DNA of 64,000 bases from Anthopleura xanthogrammica (Eukaryota; Cnidaria; Anthozoa; Actiniaria; Actiniidae): NCBI GenBank assembly GCA_964019055.1, contig OZ025221.1, positions 2,649,713 to 2,713,712 on the forward strand, given 5' to 3'. The translations under genes and the position numbers were made by a program. The number at the start of each line of letters is the position of its first letter. Within the stretch, counting starts at the first letter, position 1. Below the pieces are notes generated by a model. It saw only the letters and a program-made list of their open reading frames with translations. It had not been told where the DNA came from and made no database searches. Of the stretch, positions 24,601-39,100 are shown in pieces.

Positions 24601-27600
24601 GATCGCCGTCCCCGAAAGCAATCATAGCTCACTATTTTTGGGTAGCATTTTTCGAGCAATTTCCGAGTATACGATGTACTTTTCATGTTGATTAAACTGA
24701 AGGAAGAACTCGTATTTCATAAATTCTCTTGGCAGAATTATGGGAAATGCTAATCAAAATATGATGTCGAATCCTCAATTATGATTGGTTGACCTTGAGT
24801 TTGTTCTTAATAAATAAGATTTGTTCTTGTTTTTGCCCAACCTTGGAATGGCTAATTTGGCCCCCGTTGGGGAAGGGAGGAGTGGGGATGGGGGTGCGGG
24901 TGAGGATGGAAGCGGGGTTGAAGGAAAGAGAGGAATTTTCAGTTATGTTGATTTAGGACAAGCAAATATACGTACAGTTCTGCGAGACTGTACAATCCTT
25001 GAAAAATTCCATTTTCGAGCATATCGAAGCTATTTCCTGAAAGGCTTCTAGAAAAAAATAAATATAAAAACATACTTTCACCGCTTGAAGCAGTGCCAGC
25101 CAGCACCACTAGGAATGTTAAAGATCACATTCACAGTCCTAGCGTTCCACTTTCAATGAACTAGAAATGGGACAAGTGTGATATTCCATGGTATGTCACA
25201 GAAAGCATCGTATAACTATTTTATTCTCCACAATTTAAAGTCGCAATGGGTACTGGGAAGGAAGAGTGAAATACCAATGAAAATACATCGGCTTTCCTGT
25301 ATTCTGATTGGCTGTATTTTAAAGGATGTGTTTAAAGTAATATCACATAACACTGAGTTAAAGGCGAACAAAAATATTGCTTTACTTACAGAGCATTAAT
25401 TGAGTTCACTTTCGCAAGAACTCCCTTTTTGATGTACGATATATTGTTATTTTGTAGATATCTTAAATGATACAATAAAAACATTGGTTCATGATAAGAA
25501 CGTCCTATCTTTCGAAGGCATCATCACTACCACCACCACTAGATGCATTCGTGTAAATGTTTTGAACATCACCATAGACATGTTCAATTACTCATTTTTT
25601 AAAAAGAAGAAAATAGTCAGTTTTCAAAAACGTTTTTTTGTGATTATTTGGTATTTCATCGAAAGTTTTTGCGTGGCCAAAATTATTCCAAAACCTATAC
25701 GTCTCCTTTCTTCGGTTTAGAAAACTAGTGCTCCGCGATGCAAGGCTTGGACGTCAGTCAAACAGTCTAAATAAACTTACAAAATGCTTCGACATAAAAC
25801 ATTTTTTTTTCAAACGAAGCCACAAATGTTTCTCTCTTCATACATAAAAAAGGATTAAGAAAATACGTACAGTTTTGATAACATTCGCATATCATTAAAT
25901 GTGTTTTCTTGGATAGCACTAATGGCATTGTCAGAGAGGTCTCTGGAAAAAAATCAAGTAAAATAATTAGAATAATCGACGACTTTCCCTAACAGGTCAC
26001 GTGATTCTTCCCTGTTTAAATTGAGCAGTTGTGTCAGAATGACGAGCAGAAATGAAAATAGAACCTCGATATTATTAATGAGGTGGAGTTTCAGCTCATA
26101 ATGTTGACTATAGCAGAGATGACATTAAATATGGAATCGAGTATTTTATAGATGCGTATGAGAAAATGTTTTGGATGGTGAGCTCTTGTCACCCAAATTG
26201 AGCTGCATTCCAACGTGCTGCAAGGGGTCTATAATAAATATTGCTAAGTAGTACTATCAGTCTTTCGTTATTTTCGTTATTTTATGCAAGTGCAACTTTT
26301 GTTATGTGTTTGCCGAATTCGAATTAGTAGAATAAACTTACAGAATATTGACGTTTCTAGTGCCATTGAAGACTCCTCCTGTCAGCTTAGTGATCTTGTT
26401 CCTGTTGAGATACCTGAAATATCGTAGTATGGCGATAGTTAGCACTCCCTGCAACCAACTCAAAACCTGTAAATCAACCAATCTACAAATCAATCGAACT
26501 AACGACAGAGAAACAAATAATATAACAAACGAAGCAATTGGTGCACCAAGCAAGCAAGCAACCAGTCAACCAAACAACCAAACAACCAAACAACCAAACA
26601 ACCAAACAACCAAACAACCAAACAACCAAACAACCAAACAACCAAACAACCAAACAACCAAACAACCAAACAACCAAACAACCAAACAACCAAACAACCA
26701 AACAACCAAACAACCAAACAACCAAACAACCAAACAACCAAACAACCAAACAACCAAACAACCAAACAACCAAACAACCAAACAACCAAACAACCAAACA
26801 ACCAAACAACCAAACAACCAAACAACCAAACAACCAAACAACCAAACAACCAAACAACCAAACAACCAAACAACCAAACAACCAAACAACCAAACAACCA
26901 AACAACCAAACAACCAAACAACCAAACAACCAAACAACCAAACAACCAAACAACCAAACAACCAAACAACCAAACAACCAAACAACCAAACAACCAAACA
27001 ACCAAACAACCAAACAACCAAACAACCAAACAACCAAACAACCAAACAACCAAACAACCAAACAACCAAACAACCAAACAACCAAACAACCAAACAACCA
27101 AACAACCAAACAACCAAACAACCAAACAACCAAACAACCAAACAACCAAACAACCAAACAACCAAACAACCAAACAACCAAACAACCAAACAACCAAACA
27201 ACCAAACAACCAAACAACCAAACAACCAAACAACCAAACAACCAAACAACCAAACAACCAAACAACCAAACAACCAAACAACCAAACAACCAAACAACCA
27301 AACAACCAAACAACCAAACAACCAAACAACCAAACAACCAAACAACCAAACAACCAAACAACCAAACAACCAAACAACCAAACAACCAAACAACCAAACA
27401 ACCAAACAACCAAACAACCAAACAACCAAACAACCAAACAACCAAACAACCAAACAACCAAACAACCAAACAACCAAACAACCAAACAACCAAACAACCA
27501 AACAACCAAACAACCAAACAACCAAACAACCAAACAACCAAACAACCAAACAACCAAACAACCAAACAACCAAACAACCAAACAACCAAACAACCAAACA

Positions 27601-30600
27601 ACCAAACAACCAAACAACCAAACAACCAAACAACCAAACAACCAAACAACCAAACAACCAAACAACCAAACAACCAAACAACCAAACAACCAAACAACCA
27701 AACAACCAAACAACCAAACAACCAAACAACCAAACAACCAAACAACCAAACAACCAAACAACCAAACAACCAAACAACCAACAAACCAACCAACCAACCA
27801 ACCACACAAACAAACAACCAACCAACCAACCAAACAACCGAACAACCACCCAACCAATTAACCAAACAACCAAACAACCAAACAACCAAACAACCAAACA
27901 ACCAAACAACCAAACAACCAAACAACCAAACAACCAAACAACCAACAAACCAACCAACCAACCAACCACACAAACAAACAACCAACCAACCAACCAAACA
28001 ACCGAACAACCACCCAACCAATTAACCAAACAACCAAACAACAAAACAACCAAACAAACAACTAACCAACCATTTGTGATGAAAAGGTAAATTTCACACT
28101 GTAAAAATAAGAAAGATCACTTGCTTACTTTTTGGACGCTAGTCCTTTACTCCGACGAAGGACTAGCGTCCGAAAAGTCAGTAAGTTATCTTTCTTATTT
28201 TTTACGGTGTAAAATTTATTTTTTTATCACAACTGTTTAATTAGAAACACCGATGCAGCACACACTAGCTTACCGCTAGTTATCATCTCTAACCAACCAA
28301 CCAACCAACCAACCAACCAACCAAGATCAACTTAAACACTGTTTTGAATAGTGTAGATTGTATCAGTAGAATAAGGCATGACTTACAACTCTCTTAATCC
28401 TGTCAGCTCACGGAACGTTCCAGGTATCAGTTCTTCAACGTTATTCCCGGAAATATGCCTAAGCACGAAGAAACAAGATATCGAAGGGATTGTCAAAGCG
28501 GTAAAATTTTAATCTCAGCTATTTTTGATTTGTTCGATGTAGAAAAAAGTTTTTATTCAAAGCAAAACATTGAACTCTTCCATAAAATATTTTTTTATTT
28601 AAATAATTTTTTGCAAGTACAGTTGCTAGATCGTACTCGCTACCGCCTTGATTGGTTGATTATGAGTTTGGTGTTTCAGAGTATATACCACTTGCAGCAC
28701 GTCGGAATACAGCTCAATTTGGAGAACAAAATAATAGGTTCCACTTCTCAGGAGATTAAAATTCTTTTATTTTTGTCCTCTAAATAGAGCTGCTTTGACG
28801 TCACGTAAAAGGAGTCTGTAAAGTACGACAAGCAGTAGCATGGGTAGCATGGGTGGCGTACGCTGGTAACGCGTCGCCTTTCACCACTGTGGTTCCAAAG
28901 GCTCGGGTCTCTGGTTCGAGCCCTGCGGTCGCCATATGTGAATTGAGTTTGTTTGATGTGTGCTACGAGGGTTTTCTCCGGGTATTCCGGTTTCCTCCGT
29001 AAAAAAATCAACATGTGAGTGAGTGTTGTGTGCATAAAATACTGAATGTAGTGGTAGTGTGTGTGTGATAGTGTCCCCAATTAATGCGAAAAGCGCTACA
29101 AAGACTATACACTTAAATAAAGAGATTGATTTATTTATTTAAGCAGTGACATATAGCACCGATTAATATCGCGCGGTTGTATATAAGGCAATTCAAAGTT
29201 TAAAAAAACAAAGATGGTTTAAACAAAAGAAGGTGAAAAATTCGGGATCAAATCGAATGCGCACGGAAAACGATACTTAAACTTTGAAATGGCTTATAAA
29301 GTATTTTGATGAATACACAAATAAGCTCTACTCACAATTGGCCCAAATGTTTCAGTTTGGTAAAAAGACCTTCCAGTAAAAACGTTAAGTTGTTGTTGTC
29401 AATATGCCTGAAATTGATTTTACAAGAGACTTTGGAAAAAGCTACACAAAGTTAAGAGGGCTCCAAACATATGATAGTGTTGTGTACGTGAAAGATCCGT
29501 GGAAAGAGTTGCAAACAAATGGTAGCGTTATGTACGTGAAAGATCGTTAGAGAGAGTCCTTGAAAACATATTTCTACACTTTCTGAAAGTACGGTGACCA
29601 GGGGAATGACATAGGAAAACAAAGGGGTGTTAAAATATAATGTGTTGTGTTTTTGATTTTTCGCTTCTATAAATTAGCACACTTGTTAAGACTGTAGCTC
29701 ATTCTAAATATTTATAAATAATTTTTTTCCAGATTTTATTTTCGTTTAGTACTTTTATCTAAACCAGGCAACCTGTGGAGTAAACAAGCATTTTTCATAT
29801 CATCATATCATCATCACACTTACAGATAAGCCAAATGCTCTAAATCTTTGAAAGCTCCTTGTCCGATAGCTTTGATTTTGTTGTTGCTAACATTTCTGAA
29901 GAAAAGAAAACATGGCTTCGTTAAACATACTTTTTCTGGAACCGAGAGCCAGTGGTCCGCTGTTAGAGAGACTCCCTCTTAACTCTCTTCAAAATTATTC
30001 CACGTTTTTACTCTATCATATGTGTTATATCAACTCCTTGAAAATAACAGTGTAGAAGAATAAAATAGACAATTGAATATAATGAATGCTTACAGGTTTA
30101 CGAGAGAATGCAGTGTCAGAAATTCATCCCCTCTGATCCATTCAAGCTGATTATGTGACAGATCGCTGATAATTAGTAAGCAAAAAGCTTAATTTAAAGT
30201 CATGGCAACCTTCCACATTTTGTTCAAAAAAGTGCAACCTATTTAAAGTAAGTTAGAGCGACTTCAGAATAAACTCTCTTAGCTTGAGTGTAATGTTTTC
30301 CCATTTCAGATAATGGGTCATTCAAATTCCCTAAAGTATAATTTCTTTGTTTAACGGTTGCACATGAGAAGACACATGAAAATGGATACAACTCAACTAA
30401 AGAATCTTATTCTCAAGAGTGACACGTGGTTTGAAATGTGAAACATTACACCCAAGCTTAAGAGGTCTCTTTTGAAGTCGCTCTATCTTAGGACTATTTT
30501 ATTTTTCGAGGAAGAAACATTACAGTAAATTTAACACCTTGGAGTTACCTACGCGGTCTTACGTCAGCCGTAACTGTGCATTGTGATTGGATGTTTGAAA

Positions 30601-33040
30601 TAAAAATAATGCAGTAAGCACGTACATTAGCTAATCCAGTTAAGAAGTGCTGGGTTTTAATCACATGATCAAGGGCACTAGGACACCAAATGTGGTTTGA
30701 TTTCTATAGTTTTCCCCGATTATTTGAATCAAATGAACGTTATTTTTGTTAACTTATCTCGTATTTGTGTTCCTTTGCTGCTAAAATTAAGTTTTACTTC
30801 AAAGGTCAAAGGGTTTGAATAACCGATTGTACTTATTCCAGCAACGGCCGTCTGTATGTAACAACAGCAACGCGACCGCGCGATGTTCGTTACGTCAGTA
30901 ATACTTAACCGCCGGATCGTTAATATAGTTAATCAAATTCACCTTCAGTAGCATTAAAAGTACCGGGGTAGGCAACGAACCGGTTTTCCATTGTCCTCCC
31001 GTCTGCTCGCTTAATCCAATTATTTTGGCAGGTACGGTGGAACTCTGTTTACACACCGATGACAGATCCAGCACCAACGTAAGCAAACGAACCACTGGTG
31101 ATCTCGTTTCGGTAATCTTCGCCTGAACTCGGGCGGTCGCAATTTGAAACGTATTTTGAAACTAAAGAAATTTGAAACTATCTGAAAGACTCGGGGATCT
31201 GGAAATCACGAGCACAAACCGCTACTCTGGAACAGAGATAATTTTTGACATTTACTGTAACGATACGAGCGTAAATATGTTCAATCGTTCAATCGAGACC
31301 AAGTGACCCGCGCGCGAGGTTAACTGCTTCTTCAGCAACGAAAACATTCAAACCGGCGAGGATAAGCTCAAGAGCTTTCCACTGGTGTTGGTCCAAATCC
31401 ATGTCACATTATTAAAATTATGTGACACGAGAAAAAAAACTCAGTATACTATAGTATTTGAGCTAGTCGCAATATGGTTTGGATTGTTTACCGACACAAA
31501 GGTCAAAGTCAGAGTAGCGGTTTGTGCTCCTGATTTCCAGATCCCCGAGTTCAGGCGAAGATTACCTAAACGAGATCACCAGTGGTTCGTTTGCTTACGT
31601 TGGTGCTGGATCTGTCATCGGTGTGTAAACAGAGTTCCACCGTACCTGCCAAAATAATTGGATTAAGCGAGCAGACGGGAGGACAATGGAAAGCTGGTTC
31701 GTTGCCTACCCCGGTACTTTTAATGCTACTGAAGGTGAATTTGATTAACTATATTAACGATCCGGCGGTTAAGTATTACTGACGTAACGAACATCGCGCG
31801 GTCGCGTTGCTGTTGTTACATACAGACGGCCGTTGCTGGAATAAGTACAATCGGTTATTCAAACCCTTTGACCTTTGAAGTAAACCTTAATGTTAGCAGC
31901 AAAGGAACACAAATACGAGATAAGTTAACAAAAATAACGTTCATTTGATTCAAATAATCGGGGAAAACTATAGAAATCAAACCACATTTGGTGTCCTAGT
32001 GCCCTTGAAATGATAAACGTTTTTGAATCTCATTATTATCTGTTCCAAATGGTGGTCAAACACTAAACAGAAAGATTTATTTTGAAAACTTTGCATTTGT
32101 GGACGGAAACATAGAAGTTTATTGCTGAGAATTTTTACACAAAACTACGATTAGGTGCAGATGGAATCAATAGTATAATAACACGTAAAATGCCCCAGCT
32201 CAGAAACTAGAGTGGAGCTTTCAGGAAAAGATCATGTTGCTGGGCAAAATAGTTACTCTTTCCAGACTTATATATATATAGACAAAAAAGGCGTACACGA
32301 GTTTAGTTCAGTCTTTAAGTGGTGTAACGATGATCCACTTACAGGTTTCGTAACTTTAACAACCCTTCGAATGTTCCCGGTTGAATGGTTTCAATCTTGT
32401 TTTCTCGAAGGATACTATAAAACCCACAGAATCATCCTTGTTTTACGAGAGTAGCACTTATAATAGCCAGTGGCTAACAAACCTGTGGCCCTCTTCCATG
32501 ATCGAATTGGAATTTAGAAGTTGATTTAGTTGTGGAGGGAGAAAAAACCGGAGAACCCGGAGAAAACCCTCGCCCAAGAAAAGGAGAGAAGCAACCAGAA
32601 ACTCTATTCACATACAAAAAAAATACCGAGTCCGGTGGAACTCGAGCTCTGGTCGCCTTGGCGAGAGGTGAGCACTCTCACCTCTATGGCACCCGGGCTT
32701 TCCTGAATAGTGGGGTTTGTCTTTTTTATACCATACAGTGCCGTAGCGCCCACAGATTTCCATTTTTCGTGATCACGTGTTGCTTTGTGCCCCTCCCCAG
32801 TTTTTCAAAGCTTGCTACGGCCCTGCCATAACTAAATCATATTATTAATATTTGTTGATGACGTAATCCCAGAATTCCTGCACGCATAAGTGATTAAGTT
32901 TGCCGCAGCATAGTAAGTTTAGTTTTGAGTTGCCATCCACAATAGCAAAACATAATTTGTAAGTAAGATATATTTTGCCATATTTTGCTCTTTTTTATTG
33001 TAATTTTCATATTTCTTCATTTCAGTCGAACCACACACAA

Positions 33041-33101
<61 letters not shown>

Positions 33102-36100
33102 CACACAATATCACAGATTCGCAAACAGCCACAAGTTCAGAGAATAAAGTGCGTTCGAATTTATGAGCCTGAAGCATGTATTCCTAGATTTGAGACTCAA
33201 ACCTCACAATATTTACTAGAGGATTAAGCATCGCATGTAAGCATAGTCTGTTGAGTTTCTCCTTTGATTCAAGGGTTTTTCTTCAGGTTATCTGGTTTGC
33301 CTCCCTCCACAATCGCAAAATCTAACATGCTAAATTTCAATTCGATCTGTGAGTTAGCCATGCCCTGACTTAGATCCGCCCAAAAGTTGTTTCAGTGTTT
33401 TATCTGTGAGTTACCCTTGCCCTGACTTTGATCAGCCCAGAAGTTGTTTCAGTGTTTTATCTGTGAGTTACCCTTGCCCTGACTTTGATCAGCCCAGAGG
33501 TTGTTTCAGTGTTTTATCTGTGAGTTACCCGTGCCCTGACTTTGATCAGCCCAGAGGTTGTTTCAGTGTTTTATCTGTGAGTTACCCGTGCCCTGACTTT
33601 GATCAGCCCATAAAATGTTTCAGGGTTCTATCTGTGAGTTACCCGTGCCCTAACTTTGATCAGCCCATGCAGAGGTTGTTTGCGGGTTTAATATGTGAGT
33701 TAGCCATGTCCTGACTTTGATCAGCCCAGAGGTTGTTTCAAGGTTTAATCTGTGAGTTACCCGTGCCATGACTTTGATCAGCCCATGCAGAGGTTGTTTC
33801 AGGGTTTAATCTGTGAGTTACCCGTGCCTCGACTTTGATCAGCCCATGCAGAGGTTGTTTCAGGGTTTAATCTGTGAGTTAGTCATGCCCTGACTTTGAT
33901 CAGCCCATGCAGAGGTTGTTTCAAGGTTTAACCTTTGAGTTACGCGTGCCCTGACTTTTATCAGCCCATGCAGAGGTTGTTTCAAGGCTTCGATAAGATT
34001 CCTGTTTTGGTTTAGTTTATATTTGATTTTCATTGTTATGGCTTACATATATTTAATGCTGTTAGAGCCGTTGAAGGCTCTTGCGGGTAACGACGTTATT
34101 AAATTATTTTTGAGAACCCTAGAAAATGGATAAAATAAGAATGTTATAAATTTATTCAATATTCCTGAATGTTATTTTGTCCATTTTTGAATTCTCTGTT
34201 GCTCGGGGTTAAAATAGCTCCACTCAAAAAACACATAGTAAGCCGCACTTAGATTGGATATTGACACTAGATATGGCCTTCTGTTACCATCCCAACTGGA
34301 ATGATCTTAATGAAAGCATACAAAACAAATCATTCGTATAATATTATAGTCGTTCTCAATAACAATCCCTGGGTCGATCGATGGATGGACTTTGGGACGG
34401 CGTGGTTGTGGTCAGCGGACGTCAATAAGAGTTTCCCCTGACAATATATACTTACATTTTAGTCATCCCCGGCTTATGTTGAAACCAGGACTCTCCTATG
34501 CTTTTTAACCCATTTTCTTTTATATCACTAAAAAGAAAAGACGTGACTGACATGCACATAATCAAACAAATGACATAATATGATTTCTGAGGTTTTAAGC
34601 ACATGATAAAACCAATTTGTGAAATGGATCAATTTTTGATTGGTAATGACGTCATCACTCTTACGTAATTTATGACGTCATATTTTTTTTAAATAAAAAA
34701 GCGTGCATTTGGTTGGTTTGACCTAAGAATAAGCGAAATCATAACCGACATGAATTGAAACAAAGTTAAGCATGGATTTTACTCTACGTTAAGCGGTTGG
34801 GAAAATATTTAGATTCGAAATTTTCAACATGACAAGGTAATCTGATCTTTTCACCGTTTTCAAAAAAAAAATGCTTACCTTTGTTTTAATTCATGTCAAC
34901 TATGATTTCGCTTAATTTTGGGTCAAGCCGACGAAATGAACGCTTCTTTTTTTTATTTTTGTTATTAAACTTTTTTTTACTAACCGCTATATAGGAAGTC
35001 ATGTTAATTGGCGAACTACATAGTAGTTCAGTATATATACGTACATTGCAGCTAATGAGTTTAGTCCCTCAAATGCTCTCGGATGAATATCTTGGATTTT
35101 GTTTCCACCCATATGCCTGCGAAAGATAATTGATAACTTGAACTTTTCTGGTATCAATACCAGCTGAGTTGACCTTCAGAACAAACTCAAGGTCAACCAA
35201 TCAGAATTCATGATCCGACATCGTATTTTGATTAGCATTTCCCGTTATTCTGCCAAGAGAATTTATAAAATACGAGTTCTTCCTCATTTAAATTAATCGT
35301 GAACGCTAGTTGAACTCATGGCGGAATTTTATTTCAACCAACAAGAAAAGTCTACATTGTATACTCGAAAAATGCTCGAAAAATGCTAAACAAAAATAGT
35401 GACCCATAATTCCTTTCGGGGGAGGCAATCAACTCAGCTGGTATAGACCCCTACTCCCATTCTTTTATCATGACTTACAGAGCCTCTAAAGCTTTTGTTT
35501 CGTTGAATGCACCTTTTTCCACAGTGGTTATACGGTTATACATCAAATCCCTAGAAGCAAAGAAAAATGAATCATTTTAAACCAAATTTCATCCTCTTAG
35601 CTGAGAATAAGAATTTGAGGGAATGTCATGTAATCTGAAATGGAAAAAGATCCTCGAAAGCTGTATGAGTTTACTCGTTATGACCCAAGTAACCATATAT
35701 CTCGTTCTTCATTAGCACTTACAGGAAAACTACTGAACGGAGTCCTCTGAACGTTCCTGATTGAACAATTTGAATGCTATTGTTTTTTAGGTACCTTTTC
35801 ACAGAACAAAACACCAAACAAAAACACAAACAAAAGCACAAACGCACACAAAACAAAACAAAAAAGAAAGAAAGAAAAAAAGAAAACAATTAATCATTAG
35901 CCTCATCTTCATCATTATTTTGTCTTTTGTTACAGACCCCTCACAGCACTATTAAATGCAGTTTAATTATAGCAGGACAAAACTATATGTTTCCAATTCA
36001 AAGAAGATTGAAATTCTTTTGTTTTCTCCTGTCAATAGAGCTGCTTTTACCTCATATGGAAGGGGTCTATATCATCCAACATGGTGGCCATGTCTTTTGT

Positions 36101-39100
36101 TATATCATCTAACATGGTGACCATGTCTTTTGTTATATCATCCAACATGGTGGTCATGTCTTTTGTTATATCATCCAACATGGTGGCCATGTCTTTTGTT
36201 ATATCATCCAACATGGTGGTCATGTCTTTTGTTATATCATCCAACATGGTGGCCATGTCTTTTGTTATATCATCCAACATGGTGGCCATGTCTTTTGTTA
36301 TATCATCCAACATGGTGGTCATGTCTTTTGTTATAACATCCAACATGGTGGTCATGTCTTTTGTTATATCATCCAACATGGTGGCCATGTCTTTTTTTAT
36401 ATCATCCAACATGGTAGTCATGTCTTTTGTTATAACATCCAACATGGTGGTCATGTCTTTTGTTATATCATCCAACATGGTGACCATGTCTTTTGTTATA
36501 TCATCCAACATGGTGCCTTTTTCTTTATATTATCCAAGATCATGATGGTCATGTATTTTGACAACATTCATTATGGATTAACTTACAAACTATTCAGACC
36601 ATATAGTTTTTCAAATGCTCCTTCATCAATATCAGCAATTTTGTTACTCCGCAGAATTCTATAAAAAAGTGAAAAATGAAAAACAAATGTAGCAATCAAA
36701 AACAAATAGCCTGCTTTCTTCATTTTTTTATGTAATTGCATGATTTATTTGTGATATCTGGCATAAATACCAGTCATTAAATTGCAAAAATTTTGAAATA
36801 ATTCTCATGGTATTTATGTCAAATGTCACGAACAAATCATGCTATTAATTATTTATAATATGACTTGGGAAATTCACTTGAAGATCTGCAAATTTGCTTA
36901 TCCATCTTATGAGAAGCCGGACGCCAAGCACAGCCTTGACTTTAAATTACAACAACTGCAACAAAGACATCTACATCAACAACAACAACAACAACAACAA
37001 CAACATTAATAGCAACACCACAAATAACAACAACGACAACAATATCAACAATAACAAAACTAGAAAAATGTATATAAAAAGCTAAGGGTATTCTAGAAGC
37101 AGTTTTAGCCGTTTTAGGTAAATGTCAGTGGATAATTTGTAACTTATTTGCTGGTCTTGACTTGAGATTCGTCATAATAAGATTCAATTTTCAAGTCTGT
37201 CTTCAAAACTTCAAAAAAGTCGTCTTCGTTGAGCTATCTCATTTTGAATTTGAAAAAAAAGTCCGATACTTCATATATATGATGTAAGTTTTTGTTATTT
37301 GTGTTTCAACCAGAGATGGATAATCTTGTACACAATTGTAGAGCTTCAACAGAACGAACAACCTGCTTTTGTGAGTTAATTTACTGGATCTCATTTTTTC
37401 CTTTCGCCGAACGAAGTCCACTTGATTTTCAATTTCTGGCAGAAAAAAATTGCTTTTTTTTCGCCATTTCATTCTTAAAAGCCAACATTCCAGATGTCTT
37501 CCAAATATTCTTGGTCATGTGTTCGTATTTTTAAATTTAAGTTCTTGTTTAAAGACAAACATATTTACGCCAGTTTTTAAATTAGGCGATCTGCGTTGTT
37601 TTGGTGGTTGCCTTGGAATTGTAAAAAACAACCATTAGTCTCAGCCAATAACATTGCAGAAATTTCTTAGTTCATATTATAACTCTTCCTTAAACCTGAG
37701 TAAAAGAGACGTTCTCATGAATAATTCATAAGCATTTGTTCCAGTTATAACGACCATAAACGTCACGTGTTATACTCGATAAAGTCTTCTTTATTAGTAT
37801 TCTTTATAAACCTATTTCAGTTAACGTTGATAACGGGGGATCTGAAATGTTCGATCTGAGACCTATGCATGTTTTTTTTTGAAGGTTTTCAAATAGACCT
37901 TTCTCGAACTGTTTCACCATAGTTAATGGAGTGGAATGGTTTAGAAACCTATTGTTCTAGGCTTTTGTTTGGTTAGCGATGTTGAAACGTACCAACACGT
38001 GATATTGACCGTGCACAATGAACCAAAGCAAGTATGGCTGAAAATACTAGTTTCCGTACTATTTTCATGTACGAACATTTTGAAAGAGTAAAATTTTCAT
38101 GCTAAGATTAGAAAGAAGAAGATAAATAATTCCGCGCAGATACAGTTAAGTTACTAGATGATAAATAAGAAAGCGTTCAAAAAGGTGATTCCATTTTCAG
38201 TAAACAGTTAACCTTTGTCATATAGGATTAATCAACAAATATCTCCTATTTTAGAATATTTTTGAGAAAAAAAATCGTCTATGTTCCCTAATTTACGATG
38301 AACAAACGCTGCAACTTTTTCTTCTCTGTGCACGGTCAACGTCATATAACAATAGAAAAAGTTGAACAAAAACCTACAACAATAGGTTTCCAAACCATTC
38401 CACTCCATTAACTATGGTTTCACTAACCACATAACAAAAGATTCAAGTCCAGGGTGGGGTTTTCAAATTCACACATTTACTGCAGTTTTCTGCTCCAGCA
38501 TCACCTTGAATAGTTGTTCTCTGGTTAGTCAAGCGAATTTTGGAAAGGTCTATAAACTCGCCGTTGTGTTTTATCAGGTACTAAAACCACTCGGCTACGC
38601 CTTGTGCTTTTATATCCGATAAAATACTCCTACTCTATTTATAAACAGTAAGTAATCATGAAAAGGAAAGCAGTCGCATTTTGGGCTGGATATTACAGTG
38701 TGAACAATTCCTGCATTCCGGTGAAGATTCGTACTTTCAACTTCGTAATTCGATTCTTCTGCAAATCGCTGAAGAAGAAACATAAAGAAATGTTGGGGTT
38801 GTCAGTTCTACACAGGAAATACTTATTGATTGTTTTTCTTCGAATTGAATAAGTTTTCTGATGCTTTGAAGGCTTAAAATAGTATAATATTTTTTTCATA
38901 ATAGAATTTCTAAAATAAAAATGATTGATAAAAATGATATGTGTGCATAAATAAGTATCCCTTCAGAACAATTTTTTACACTTTTGAGGAAAAGAATTGG
39001 TAAAAAAGATGGTTATAATAAGATACATAAAATTTATGATAAATAAAATCAAAATGATGTTTACGTTATCGGTGTTTAGCGTTCATTATCTCGGTTAGAT

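Noticed and set aside
25780..25852. Possible extra LRR exon with donor GTAAGT
   Set aside because: In-frame stop and no acceptor 72 bp upstream.
26348..28090. Very long open frames on both strands (up to 580 codons)
   Set aside because: They are products of the AACCAAAC octamer, whose 24-base superperiod lacks stops in several frames. They lie in an intron and have no independent coding evidence.
30610..30670. Possible extra LRR exon with donor GTACGT
   Set aside because: The phase 2 frame contains TAG, and no N-x-I/L-x-x-I pattern is visible.
30895..31782. Mirrored 66-codon frames as genes
   Set aside because: Identical in both arms of a foldback and without a recognised domain. They are noted as a curiosity of the element, not annotated as CDS.
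33406..33714. Open frame with SYPCPDFDQPRGCFSVL repeats
   Set aside because: Frame through the ~57-bp intronic tandem repeat. No splice context on plus, and the repeat loses frame in later units.
36047..36545. Paired 154-codon frames on both strands
   Set aside because: Explained by the 33-bp minisatellite.
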